NCBI RefSeq assembly: GCF_013307245.1
Contig: NZ_CP028941.1
Coordinates: 1,054,001 to 1,118,000, forward strand
DNA length: 64,000 nt
DNA from: Polynucleobacter antarcticus
Lineage (GTDB): Bacteria > Pseudomonadota > Gammaproteobacteria > Burkholderiales > Burkholderiaceae
Direction: 5' to 3'
In this document: one piece after another, positions 1-7,216 of the stretch
How positions within the stretch are numbered: the first letter of the stretch is position 1
Layout: each line of letters starts with the position of its first letter
The notes under the pieces: model-generated
Told to the model about the DNA's origin: nothing
Databases searched by the model: none
Seen by the model: only the letters and a program-made list of their open reading frames with translations
Translations under genes and position numbers: made by a program

Positions 1-159
1 TACTTGATGGGTCTGTAGCCTCTTCTCTCAGCGTGTCTCTTAGGGCTTCCTAGAGCCTCTCTAGTGATCCAATGAATCAGTCATAACAGTCACAACGAAC
101 TATGACATATGTTCCCCAAAAAATGTTAAGCTGATTGCTTGATTAAATGGGGGTTCTAG

Positions 160-885
160 ATGATTCAGTACATTACTTACAGACGGGTATCGAGTGCAGA
201 GCAAGGACGCTCAGGACTGGGCTTAGAAGCACAATCGAGAGACATTGATACCTACCTCAAGGCATTCTCAGGGAAGCCCTACAAGGTCATTGGGGAGTTC
301 CTAGAGATACTTTCTGGGGCTAGTGATGCGAGACCTGAGCTATTCAAGGCTGTTGCCCTTGCTCGTAAGACCAAAGCTATCCTTTTAGTGTCCAAGCTCG
401 ATAGGTTGAGTCGTAAGGTGAGCTATATCTCTGCCCTTATGGAAGATAAGACTGTTCAGTTCAAGGTAGCTAACCTTCCACAAGCCAGTAACTTTGAGTT
501 ACATTTATATGCCTCTCTGGCTGAGCAGGAACGGGCATTCATATCTGAGAGGACTAAGGCTGCCCTGCGGGAGGCTCAAGCACGAGGAGTCAAGCTGGGA
601 GGTCTCAGAGATAGCACTATGCAACGCAATAAGGTGAGAGCTGCCTCTGCCCTATCCTTCGCTAGATCGCTTGAGAAGATCGTTATGCCTAAGCACAAAG
701 CTGGAGAGTCCCTTAAGGACATTTCAGTAGCTCTTAACGATGCTGATATCAAGACTGTGCGAGGTGGTGTGTGGACTTCGATGCAAGTATCGAGAGTTAT
801 TGGGCGGTTACAAGCAGATGCTCCAGTTCGCTCTAGGACAGTTCAAGTAGTAATTCGGAAGACAGTCATTGCTCCGGTGATTTGA
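160..885 (+). CDS. Serine recombinase (resolvase/invertase family)
   Basis: Site-specific DNA recombinase of the serine family, 241 aa. The N-terminal catalytic domain shows the YRRVS signature with the probable nucleophile Ser11, SGLGLEAQ (18-25), the KLDRLSR motif (79-85) with its two conserved arginines, and LAEQERAFISERTKAAL (120-136) starting the long helix E. The remaining 100 residues would hold a short helix-turn-helix DNA-binding part. It is a small enzyme, closer to resolvases and invertases than to the 450-600 aa large serine integrases. It is probably the factor that integrates, resolves or inverts part of this element. The flanking non-coding DNA (886-1356) has nested inverted repeats that could be its target, which is inference. 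The ATG at 160 follows a G-rich stretch, and no clear promoter is visible. Confidence 0.9.
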   Translation: MIQYITYRRVSSAEQGRSGLGLEAQSRDIDTYLKAFSGKPYKVIGEFLEILSGASDARPELFKAVALARKTKAILLVSKLDRLSRKVSYISALMEDKTVQFKVANLPQASNFELHLYASLAEQERAFISERTKAALREAQARGVKLGGLRDSTMQRNKVRAASALSFARSLEKIVMPKHKAGESLKDISVALNDADIKTVRGGVWTSMQVSRVIGRLQADAPVRSRTVQVVIRKTVIAPVI

Positions 886-1093
886 GTGTCTTGAAGGTGT
901 CTTAGGGGGCTTTCTAGAGGGGCTTTAGGGGTGTATCTGACCCAAATTATCTGAAACGGGCTATTTGCTCGAAATAAAGCCTGTAGTGGCGAATCAACTA
1001 AAAATGTCAGCGTCCAGCATCAGAAGTGAAACCCTAAATACCTGACAAAAAACAGACTTAATAGCCCTCTAAGCCATGCTGGGTATGACTTAA

Positions 1094-1153
1094 AACTTAA
1101 CGGCATAGTCGTTAAAGCTTTTGTTTTTCTCTTAGGGGGAATGCCGTTAACTT
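1094..1153. repeat. Inverted repeat, 13-bp arms
   Basis: Arms are 1094-1106 and 1141-1153, matching at 12 of 13 positions around the core TTAACGGCAT / ATGCCGTTAA, with a 34-bp spacer that contains a run of T. It could be a recombinase or regulator binding site. Confidence 0.55.
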
Positions 1154-1219
1154 AAGGCTAAGTTAGATGCTCAGTTTTAACTGGTGGTGGTTGTATCGCT
1201 AAGGAATCGCTCAGCATCT

Positions 1220-1315
1220 CTTAGAGCATCTTTATGAAACCCCTAGCAACTCCATTAGCCCACCCCAGTGATCCCATTAACGATCTAATAGTTGCGCCAT
1301 AAAGATGCCTCTAAG
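1220..1315. repeat. Inverted repeat, 17-18 bp arms
   Basis: The left arm is 1220-1236 and the right arm 1298-1315. They are complementary apart from one extra base in the right arm, and the core is GCATCTTTATG / CATAAAGATGC. The 61-bp spacer has no reading frame of note. The pair is nested inside the GGTGGTGG/CACCACCACC pair, giving a dyad of about 160 bp. Confidence 0.6.
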
Positions 1316-1356
1316 TTTCCCTTAAGGAAACACCACCACCAAGTAACCCCTTTCAA

Positions 1357-1611
1357 TCAATGATGAGACAACCTGATGAGCATCCCTTGAGCAAACACTG
1401 CCCCATCTCTAAGTAACTCTCTTAGTCCGTCCTCAGCTTTACTTAGAGTCTCCTCAGCATCTCCCTCGAGCATCATGGCGGTTTCGCCCAGCAGTACTGA
1501 ACTTTCCCAGCCTTGGCTATTAGAGTCATCCTCAAGTATGAACATCAGCACAACCTTAGGGTCTTGAGCAGCTCTCTGAGCTTTGATGATCGAATTGATT
1601 GTCTGTTTCAT
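1357..1611 (-). CDS. Small acidic protein of unknown function
   Basis: An 84-aa product starting MKQTINSIIK. This start is preferred over an upstream in-frame ATG at 1671 because AGGA lies 8 bases before it. The N-terminal third is basic and the rest acidic, with a run rich in Glu, Asp and Leu (ETAMMLEGDAEE) ending in GMLIRLSHH. It has no membrane segment, signal peptide or recognised motif. It faces the recombinase, from which it is separated by repeat-rich DNA, and is the only likely gene of the element on this strand. Size and charge would suit a small regulator or antitoxin-like protein, but no partner toxin is seen, so no function is assigned. Confidence 0.45.
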   Translation of the reverse strand: MKQTINSIIKAQRAAQDPKVVLMFILEDDSNSQGWESSVLLGETAMMLEGDAEETLSKAEDGLRELLRDGAVFAQGMLIRLSHH

Positions 1612-2228
1612 CTTGGTAGTCCTGATCGTTGAGTAAGCGTTTAGCTTAACGATTGACCACCAATAAACCAACTACAGAAAATCTATCTTATTGACGCTAA
1701 TCATGACTTCTAAATTTTTACAGCTTAGAAATGATTTCTGATCTGCAACTAAATGATCTAGTGAATGATTGGTCACCCGCTTCCCCCACGGGCTTTGTAG
1801 TCGGAATCTGTTAGCTGACTTAGGGTTGCCGATCAATACTTTGCGATTACCTGTGGTGTTAGAGAAGAGAAACCTGCCTCTCAAATCCCTCTAAATCAAT
1901 GAATTAGTGATATGTACGGTATTAGGAGAGATCTTCAAATAATTGCATACCTCTCTAGGGAAGAATTACCTACGACTATAGGGGTGGAAACACTCGATTG
2001 AGCAGGGAAACCTTCCTCACAAATCCCTCTAAATAAATAGTCAATTAAATCAATGGCTTAGTGATATGTACGGTATTAGGAGTGATCTTCAAATAATTAC
2101 CAACCCCCTTAGGGGGATCTACAGATAATTAGCACCCTTCTAAGGGGTCAGTGCACTCGATTGATTAAAAAAATTCAAAACTTCGTCCTACCGCAATCCC
2201 AGACAAAGAAACCATACAAAGGATCACT
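1612..2228. other. Non-coding, repeat-bearing region
   Basis: No well-supported gene. A 70-codon minus-strand frame at 1672-1884 has no clear ribosome binding site and an unconvincing composition. The right half is an imperfect tandem duplication (1869-2164) ending about 65 bp before the next gene. It looks like a control or replication region, which is inference. Confidence 0.5.
1869..2164. repeat. Imperfect tandem duplication, two units
   Basis: Unit 1 is 1869-2001 and unit 2 is 2007-2164. Each starts with GAAACCT, then AAATCCCTCTAAAT, then the near-identical block GTGATATGTACGGTATTAGG, then GATCTTCAAATAATT, and ends with CACTCGATTGA (1991-2001 and 2154-2164). Unit 2 has about 14 extra bases near its start and the hairpin CCCCC-TTA-GGGGG at 2104-2116. 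The unit end is about 65 bp upstream of the 103-aa gene. Iterons of a replication origin or duplicated regulator sites are both possible. Confidence 0.7.
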
Positions 2229-2540
2229 ATGATCGACACACAAAAGAAACGCATCAGGAGGTTGACAGGCAAGATGCCCGACAAGTTCCTTAATCGATAT
2301 GAAATCAAGACAACCATCATCCACAAAGCAGAAACGGATAGGCTCGCTAAGTTAATCCAGCATCCCTCTATTCAACTCGATAAGAACTCAATCTGCTCCA
2401 TGAGTTTGATTCTAAGAAGGTCTCTAAACCTCCTTTACGAGTACCAGCAAACCTCTTTATGTAGTGATGAGGCTACCGAGATTGAACGCACCAAATATCT
2501 TCGTCTAGCTAAGACCGGCAACACAATTAGAGGTGGGTAA
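2229..2540 (+). CDS. Small basic protein, first gene of the helicase cluster
   Basis: A 103-aa protein of unknown function. The N-terminus is strongly basic (KKRIRRLTGK), and the middle (residues 45-75) is predicted helical and Leu/Ser-rich. No motif was recognised. The start is supported by AAGGA a few bases upstream, in the context CATACAAAGGATCAC. The stop overlaps the next start as TAATG (2538-2542), so translation of the two is probably coupled. Position directly behind the tandem repeats and in front of the zinc-motif and helicase-like genes would suit a DNA-binding accessory or control protein. That role is inference from charge and context only. Confidence 0.6.
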   Translation: MIDTQKKRIRRLTGKMPDKFLNRYEIKTTIIHKAETDRLAKLIQHPSIQLDKNSICSMSLILRRSLNLLYEYQQTSLCSDEATEIERTKYLRLAKTGNTIRGG

Positions 2541-3256
2541 TGTCTGGCATGGGTGGTTTAGTTAACACCACGCAAAAATACTATGGCACTACCTGCGTTC
2601 TCTATGGGTGCAATAGAGCAAGAAGATCTGGTCATCGCTACTGCCCCATCCATAAAAATAGACTACTTTTCCGCGGACATCCCGAGCAGGAATTAATTTC
2701 AAAAGCTACCTCGATATTTGCTATTAATGCAGTCAAGTTATTGGCTGAAGAAAATAAATCTAATCCATCTTGGGTGGAATTAATGAGTGCTATTGAAGAG
2801 CGATGGAATGGAGCGATCCTTCGTGTCAACACAGAGCTAAATAGGTGCAACGATGGCACAGCAAGAATTAGAACCTATTACAGAGGTCTTCAGATCTGCT
2901 ACGACATCTTTCATAACCTAGGAATGGAGCAAGCCTTCAATGTTTACTGTAGCTGGCAGTGGCTGCAAGAAAGTGATCCTAAGTTATTCGTAAATGAGGA
3001 TGCGTTCAAGCACCAAATGATTCGTAGTCTCAGAAATAAAGCTAAGTCTTTTAGAGGGCGTCACCTTCGCAGTGATGGGTCAAGCTTTGCCCACTTAGTC
3101 CCTCTCTATATGGCTGAACGGGCAGTCGTATGGGAAGTCATTACAGGCATCTTCGGAATCACAGGAATGTTGCTACACCGGCAAATTGATGCCAGAGCTG
3201 AGAGGCTCAAAACAAACAAGGAACGAATTTATGCAGCAATTAAACATATCAAGTAA
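2540..3256 (+). CDS. Zinc-motif protein coupled to the helicase-like gene
   Basis: A 238-aa protein. Near the N-terminus Cys19, Cys24, Cys35 and His38 form a C-x4-C-x10-C-x2-H pattern followed by a basic stretch and RGHPEQ. This closely resembles the small zinc-binding head of phage and plasmid HNH-type or regulatory proteins (C..C...YC..H...R.GDPE). No HNH catalytic core was recognised further on. The remaining 190 residues are mainly helical with aromatic and basic patches (WQWLQESDPK, RGRHLRSDGSSF) and no known motif. It overlaps the gene before by TAATG and the gene after by 26 bp, so the three form one tightly coupled unit. A DNA-binding role in replication or transfer of the element is inferred. 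Confidence 0.65.
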   Translation: MSGMGGLVNTTQKYYGTTCVLYGCNRARRSGHRYCPIHKNRLLFRGHPEQELISKATSIFAINAVKLLAEENKSNPSWVELMSAIEERWNGAILRVNTELNRCNDGTARIRTYYRGLQICYDIFHNLGMEQAFNVYCSWQWLQESDPKLFVNEDAFKHQMIRSLRNKAKSFRGRHLRSDGSSFAHLVPLYMAERAVVWEVITGIFGITGMLLHRQIDARAERLKTNKERIYAAIKHIK

Positions 3257-5231
3257 CACCTTAAATAGATCTCAAAGAAGACGCTCTGAAAAGAATATAC
3301 AGAGACTCAGTACCAAGGGATCTCCTCGTGAGAAGCTCTCTTTAACCACCCTAAGAACTCTTCAAAATAAGATTGAGTCCTATGGCAACACTCTCTCAGA
3401 TGAGCATAAGCAAGCCCTCTTAGAGGTCACTGATCTTTACTCTAGGATTGTATTTAAAGAAGTCTCAGGGAGATTCGTAGTAGCCCTAGACTGCGGACTG
3501 GGGAAGACCCTTTCAGTGGTTGCTTTAGCTTCAGCTATTCATCAACTCGGGCTTGACTCTAAGTCCATCATGATTTGCCAATCCAAGATATCGGAACTAT
3601 GTCTCATGGTGGATGCTCTGCTAGAGGCTGGAGTCCCTCCTCAAAAGATTGGATTAGTCCATTCATACACTTACGCTCCAAGCTCTCCAATCCTTGATGG
3701 TGAAGTAATAAATATGGATGGCTCAGTCAGAAAGGGTTACGCAGCAAAACCTTCTAATGCAAAAGAGGACAGCACCCAGTTTCAATTCCTTTTAGTAAGT
3801 CACTCCAAGGTAAAGGGCAAGAGAGAGATCGTCAAGCACACCCAGTTCAAGGGGAAGCCAAGGACTCTCACGATTTGGGATGAATCCTTTATTTCAACTG
3901 AGGCTACCTCTATTGGACTGAGAGATCTGAAGACTGCTATTCAAGAGTTTGAGAATACCCAATTCAATAACCCTGAAGTCGATCACTACATTAGCTGGCT
4001 CAAAAGATCCTACGATCTTCTCATCAAGGAAGAGAATGCTCAAAAGCAAGGAACTCCAGTGAGTGTTCTCACCCTGCCCTACCTCTCCGATATTGAAGCA
4101 ACTAAATTCGAGGGACTCTCTAAGTACAACCAGAAGGATAAGCGGTACGAATGGAGGCAGATGCTCAGAGACCTTCTCAAGATGTCTTCAGATCCCGTCA
4201 GAGTCTCTTTAGCTGGAGGTGAGGCAGTCCTCCAATTCAATGACTCTATTAGTAAGGAGCTAACTAACCTCGTAGTCTTAGATGCAAGCTATCGGATACG
4301 GGAGTTAGTAAAGGTCGATCCTACACTGACTGAGCCTAAGTTCTTTGTACATCGCCATAACCTCAAATCTTACGAGGACGTGGTTCTTCACAGAATGAAC
4401 TATTACGGCTCTAGGCTATCTGCGGAGAACTCGGTGAAGTCCCCTAAAATTGCCAAGGAGATCGCCCTAGTCATCAAAGAGATCCCACTGAATGAAGCCG
4501 TTTGCCTCTTCACCTTTAAATGGACAGACAAAAGGAAATTACATCACGCACAAGTCATTAAGGATGCGTTGGAATCAGAAGGAATAAATCTTTCTAGCCA
4601 AGTCACCTTAAGAGATGGATCAGTTAAACCTCGATTCATCTTCAAGACATGGGGTCAAGAAACTGGAAGTAACAATGCCTCTTACTGTAGCCACCTCTTC
4701 ATGGCTGGAGTACTACGGCAACAAGAGAATAGCTTCTTAGCTCAGCTCGTGGGACAGTCGCAAGACATCCTTAGAGATATCGACCAGTCCCTTCTCAATC
4801 AAGCGATGGTGAGCGAATTTGCTCATCTAGTTTATCAAGCTGGTCTTCGATCACAAGCAAGGATCGTCTCTAAAGGTAAAGCCCTCCCAGCCCATCTCTA
4901 TCTTGTTCTTGATGAACCACGAATCGAAGAGCCTTTAAGAGAAATCATGAGAGGACTTCAAGTAGTCGAGTGGATACCTCAAGACACTTCACTAATGAAG
5001 CGAGAGGCAATCGAGGGTATTGCTAAGGTGATCCGTGATGGATTTACTCAGTTGAACTTAGGCTCACTTACGCAGATATCAGTTCGGGCTTTTAAGCAAA
5101 CCTATGGTCTTACTGAGATGCCTGAGAAGACATTTCAAGTATCAAGAGATCAAGTCCTCAAGACCAATCTAGGTTGGATCTTACCGGCTGGCTCAAGGTC
5201 ATTCAAGAAAGTCTTTCAAGATGAAACCTAA
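3231..5231 (+). CDS. P-loop helicase-like ATPase of the element
   Basis: A 666-aa protein. I chose the ATG at 3231 because AAGGA lies 8 bases upstream; an ATG at 3186 is further inside the preceding gene and lacks such a site. Residues 1-80 are basic and helical. A Walker A motif DCGLGKT is at 87-93, and a Walker B/DExx-type WDES at 216-219 follows the strand LTI. LLVSHSKVKG (187-196) sits where superfamily 2 helicases keep a motif between them. The C-terminal half has strand-helix alternation (VVLDAS, VCLFTFKW) and a Gln/Arg-rich segment (GVLRQQENSFLAQLVGQ) that could serve as an arginine-finger region. It is most likely a DNA helicase or translocase for replication or mobilisation. Its exact family is not recognised. 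Codons are strongly AGA/AAG/GAG. Confidence 0.7.
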   Translation: MQQLNISSNTLNRSQRRRSEKNIQRLSTKGSPREKLSLTTLRTLQNKIESYGNTLSDEHKQALLEVTDLYSRIVFKEVSGRFVVALDCGLGKTLSVVALASAIHQLGLDSKSIMICQSKISELCLMVDALLEAGVPPQKIGLVHSYTYAPSSPILDGEVINMDGSVRKGYAAKPSNAKEDSTQFQFLLVSHSKVKGKREIVKHTQFKGKPRTLTIWDESFISTEATSIGLRDLKTAIQEFENTQFNNPEVDHYISWLKRSYDLLIKEENAQKQGTPVSVLTLPYLSDIEATKFEGLSKYNQKDKRYEWRQMLRDLLKMSSDPVRVSLAGGEAVLQFNDSISKELTNLVVLDASYRIRELVKVDPTLTEPKFFVHRHNLKSYEDVVLHRMNYYGSRLSAENSVKSPKIAKEIALVIKEIPLNEAVCLFTFKWTDKRKLHHAQVIKDALESEGINLSSQVTLRDGSVKPRFIFKTWGQETGSNNASYCSHLFMAGVLRQQENSFLAQLVGQSQDILRDIDQSLLNQAMVSEFAHLVYQAGLRSQARIVSKGKALPAHLYLVLDEPRIEEPLREIMRGLQVVEWIPQDTSLMKREAIEGIAKVIRDGFTQLNLGSLTQISVRAFKQTYGLTEMPEKTFQVSRDQVLKTNLGWILPAGSRSFKKVFQDET

Positions 5232-5273
5232 AGCACTGCGTAGTAATACAAGCAACCCATGCAACCAACCGAG

Positions 5274-5294
5274 CCACTTACGAGTGGTTTTTTT
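5274..5294 (+). terminator. Rho-independent terminator behind the helicase-like gene
   Basis: Stem CCACT/AGTGG with loop TACG, followed by seven T. It sits 42 bp after the helicase-like gene and directly before ATACACAGGAA, the ribosome binding site of the 72-aa gene, so it may act as an attenuator as well as a terminator. Confidence 0.7.
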
Positions 5295-5311
5295 ATACAC
5301 AGGAAATCAAA

Positions 5312-5530
5312 ATGAATCAAATAACTCCCGTAACAATTGCACAAACAAACGACCAAGAAATCATTGCCTCTTTAGGGTTGCTATCCAATGCCAGCGTTAT
5401 CAGCCTAGGTAATGTAACCAATTCAATCCTTGAGTTCACAAGGGCTGGAATAGTTCGGCAGTCACAAGGGCGTTTCTTTTATGCCAGTTCAAATGATCCC
5501 TTGGGTCTCACTAGTAACAACCTCAAGTAA
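5312..5530 (+). CDS. Small protein with QGR[FY] motif
   Basis: A 72-aa product of unknown function. The start is well supported by AGGAAA upstream. Residues 35-59 (from GNVTN to FFYAS) align without gaps to residues 93-117 of the 312-aa product two genes on: G-x2-T-x6-T-x8-QGR[FY]. The pattern suggests a helix followed by a short beta hairpin. It has no membrane segment or signal. It lies behind a terminator, so its expression may be separate from the helicase-like gene or depend on read-through. A virion or small regulatory protein are both conceivable; neither is supported directly. Confidence 0.55.
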   Translation: MNQITPVTIAQTNDQEIIASLGLLSNASVISLGNVTNSILEFTRAGIVRQSQGRFFYASSNDPLGLTSNNLK

Positions 5531-5532
5531 TC

Positions 5533-5604
5533 ATGCTTTTCATTTCGATATTTGCACTCATTGCTTTACTTAAATCTAAGCTTCCACACACAGAAAGAAA
5601 TTAA
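5533..5604 (+). CDS. Candidate 23-aa membrane peptide
   Basis: A 23-codon frame beginning MLFISIFALIALLKSKL and ending in a basic, polar tail (PHTERN). It fills the gap between its neighbours almost exactly: 2 bp after the stop of the 72-aa gene and 3 bp before the ATG of the 312-aa gene. The hydrophobic run of about 13 residues followed by lysines is typical of tiny membrane peptides. No strong ribosome binding site is seen, so translation would depend on coupling. Low confidence. Confidence 0.3.
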   Translation: MLFISIFALIALLKSKLPHTERN

Positions 5605-5607
5605 ATA

Positions 5608-6546
5608 ATGTCACATCAATCATATGTAGTAGGTGCGGGTTCAGGCGCATCTTTAGAATCCAATCTCGCCCAGCCTATGGACTCCCGAGGTAATGCCGAT
5701 CAGGGCATGAGTATCTCAGTCAACACCTCAGGTAACCAAAGCCATTCCTTCGATGGGAATACTAACCAAACCACCCGCTCAGAAGTCACCTCAATCAATG
5801 CGAATGAGGGAGCGAATGTCACTAGCTCTTCAGGTACACCCAAGTCTTTCATTAGTCGTGGCGATGATCTAGTAAATTACAAAGGAATTCCTACTCAAGC
5901 GAAGGTACTCGAGACCATGGGAGTGCTCTCTATGAACACTCAAGGTAGATACGAGTTCAACGCTGAGGCATCTCCAGAAGCCCCTAAGGAATCTCAGAGT
6001 GAACCTTCAGATGCCCACACTAGCTTTGCAATGACTGAGAGCGAGAACGCTGAGATCAATAACCTGATCCCTACCGATCTTCCACCCAATTCCTTGAGTG
6101 CAATCACTTCTCACGGCATTGCTTCAGTAATCTCTGGGGACTACTCAAGTGTGATTAATTCTCTTAGTAAATCTTCAGGGCAATCTCCAGAGCAAGCCTC
6201 AGCAACAATTGGCAAGGTCATGGAGCAATACTCTAAGGGTGCGGAGAGATACCTTGAGGGTACTGTAGGTATGAATAAAGCTGACATCCCTCAGTTCTAT
6301 GAATGGGCAAAACAAAACGCCCCGAATGATTTGCGGGGTGCTGTCAATAAGATGGTCAATCAGAATCAATTTAGGGATCTAGGTAAGCTCGTGGGGCAAT
6401 GGGCACAAGTAACTCCTCCCTCTGAGGAATGGCTGGAGAAGTCAGGTTACAAACTAGGCAAGAGTGCTAGTGGTGAGCGGACTATTCACATTGAAGGGTT
6501 CGGGGAGATGACAGTTAAAAGTGCTGCCCGATCTAGGTTCATCTAA
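5608..6546 (+). CDS. Ser/Asn/Gly-rich protein of unknown function
   Basis: A 312-aa protein. Residues 1-80 are low-complexity, rich in Ser, Asn, Gly and Thr, and probably disordered. Residues 93-117 carry the motif shared with the 72-aa product (GIPTQ...TQGRYEF). After an acidic Pro/Glu/Ser linker (120-160), residues 160-312 look folded and helical (ASVISGDYSSVINSLSKSSG, FYEWAKQNAPNDL, DLGKLVGQWAQVTP). There is no signal peptide, membrane segment or catalytic motif. The composition recalls phage structural, scaffold or injected proteins, but that is only a resemblance. The stop TAA touches the next GTG start, so the next gene is probably coupled. Confidence 0.6.
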   Translation: MSHQSYVVGAGSGASLESNLAQPMDSRGNADQGMSISVNTSGNQSHSFDGNTNQTTRSEVTSINANEGANVTSSSGTPKSFISRGDDLVNYKGIPTQAKVLETMGVLSMNTQGRYEFNAEASPEAPKESQSEPSDAHTSFAMTESENAEINNLIPTDLPPNSLSAITSHGIASVISGDYSSVINSLSKSSGQSPEQASATIGKVMEQYSKGAERYLEGTVGMNKADIPQFYEWAKQNAPNDLRGAVNKMVNQNQFRDLGKLVGQWAQVTPPSEEWLEKSGYKLGKSASGERTIHIEGFGEMTVKSAARSRFI

Positions 6547-6771
6547 GTGGTCGCTAAGAGCATCTCTGTTCATCACTTTGAGAAGGTGAAGTTCGGAGCT
6601 AAGCAAATAATCCCTGAGCCACAAGAGCATTCAACAGTAGCTGGACATAAGCTGTATCGAGATCAAGGTGGGTACTACATTCTCAGACAACAAGCAGATA
6701 GCCCAACAATCATCCGAGAGGATCTTCCTTTTCAGGTTGGCTATGCAGCATCTCTAGCTCGAGACGAATAA
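6547..6771 (+). CDS. Small protein with QGGYY motif
   Basis: A 74-aa product starting at a GTG that directly follows the preceding stop codon. Only a weak AGG is present upstream, consistent with translational coupling. Residues around 35-47 (AGHKLYRDQGGYYILRQ) carry a QGGYY[IF] element like the QGR[FY] element of two other products here. The C-terminus is acidic (ASLARDE). No known family. It could alternatively be the C-terminal part of the 312-aa protein if the TAA were read through. No sequence evidence for that was found. Confidence 0.4.
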   Translation: MVAKSISVHHFEKVKFGAKQIIPEPQEHSTVAGHKLYRDQGGYYILRQQADSPTIIREDLPFQVGYAASLARDE

Positions 6772-6802
6772 ACAATAACAACAAAGCAGTAACGCAGTCT
6801 TT

Positions 6803-6894
6803 AAGTCCCTAGTAGTGAACCTTAAGCCTTACTTCAGCATCCCCGAGGGGAGACTAGCGAGACAACTTAAGGAGATCTACTGGGGACTTTTTTT
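6803..6894 (+). ncRNA. Nested hairpin leader ending in a T7 terminator
   Basis: The outer stem pairs 6803-6815 with 6877-6889 (13 bp, one G-U). An inner stem CCTTAAG (6820-6826) pairs with CTTAAGG (6866-6872). A central hairpin TCCC-CGAG-GGGA lies at 6840-6851. The outer 3' arm runs into seven T (6888-6894). The stems are collinear and nested, so a single folded RNA is plausible. It sits immediately before ATACACAAGGAA, the ribosome binding site of the 101-aa gene. It may be a terminator/attenuator, a structured leader or the 3' end of a small RNA. Confidence 0.55.
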
Positions 6895-6910
6895 CATACA
6901 CAAGGAATAC

Positions 6911-7216
6911 ATGATGGAACAGCAAACCTATAAACAGAAATACATTAAGCCGAAGCTCACTGGTGGAGGTGATGCCCCCTACGGGTTGGTATGGCGAGTC
7001 TATGCAGTCTCTAAGCACCACCTAGCCCTCATCGGAGCATTGAGCCAGCATCGCAAACAGTACCCTAGCGAGATTCTAAGTAGTGCCTTGAGTTTCTACT
7101 CAGCCCACTATAAGGATGAAGTGGATGTCGCTTTTGATGAGTATGCCCAGCGATTTGATATGACAGGCAAGATGCTCCATCCCTATGAGTCTCAAAGTGC
7201 TGAGGTAACTCAATGA
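6911..7216 (+). CDS. Small basic protein of unknown function
   Basis: A 101-aa protein starting MMEQQTYKQK. An in-frame ATG at 6815 lies inside the RNA hairpin arm, while 6911 has AAGGAATAC directly upstream, so 6911 is chosen. The protein is basic at the start (KYIKPKL), then helical with many aromatic and His residues (VSKHHLALIGALSQHRKQ, SALSFYSAHY), and ends acidic. No signal, membrane segment or known motif. Its last codons overlap the next start (ATGA at 7213-7216). Function unknown. Confidence 0.55.
   Translation: MMEQQTYKQKYIKPKLTGGGDAPYGLVWRVYAVSKHHLALIGALSQHRKQYPSEILSSALSFYSAHYKDEVDVAFDEYAQRFDMTGKMLHPYESQSAEVTQ

Larger units (their letters stand above)
886..1356. other. Non-coding region with nested inverted repeats
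   Basis: No convincing gene lies between the recombinase and the small minus-strand gene. The region holds three inverted pairs: 1094-1106 with 1141-1153 (12 of 13 bp, core TTAACGGCAT); a GGTGGTGG block near 1183 facing CACCACCACC at 1331-1340; and inside that pair 1220-1236 with 1298-1315 (17-18 bp with one single-base indel, core GCATCTTTATG). CTTAG/CTAAG motifs are frequent. A recombination site, origin or structured transcript is possible, and the sequence alone does not decide. Confidence 0.6.

Noticed and set aside
945..1045. Possible insertion-sequence end near CTGACCCAAATTATCTGAAAC
   Set aside because: No matching opposite end, no target duplication and no transposase frame in reach.
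1357..1611. Antitoxin of a toxin-antitoxin pair
   Set aside because: Size and charge fit, but no toxin-like partner is adjacent and no motif supports it.
1672..1884. 70-codon minus-strand frame in the accessory element
   Set aside because: No ribosome site, runs into the repeat units, composition not convincing; left as non-coding.
1094..2164. CRISPR array
   Set aside because: Repeats are two long tandem units and inverted pairs, without regular short repeats and unique spacers or any cas gene.
3186..3230. Upstream start for the helicase-like gene
   Set aside because: No ribosome site and deeper overlap with the preceding gene; the ATG at 3231 has AAGGA at the right distance.
5221..5412. 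63-codon frame over the terminator after the helicase-like gene
   Set aside because: It spans the hairpin and T run and overlaps the better-supported 72-aa gene with a clear ribosome site.
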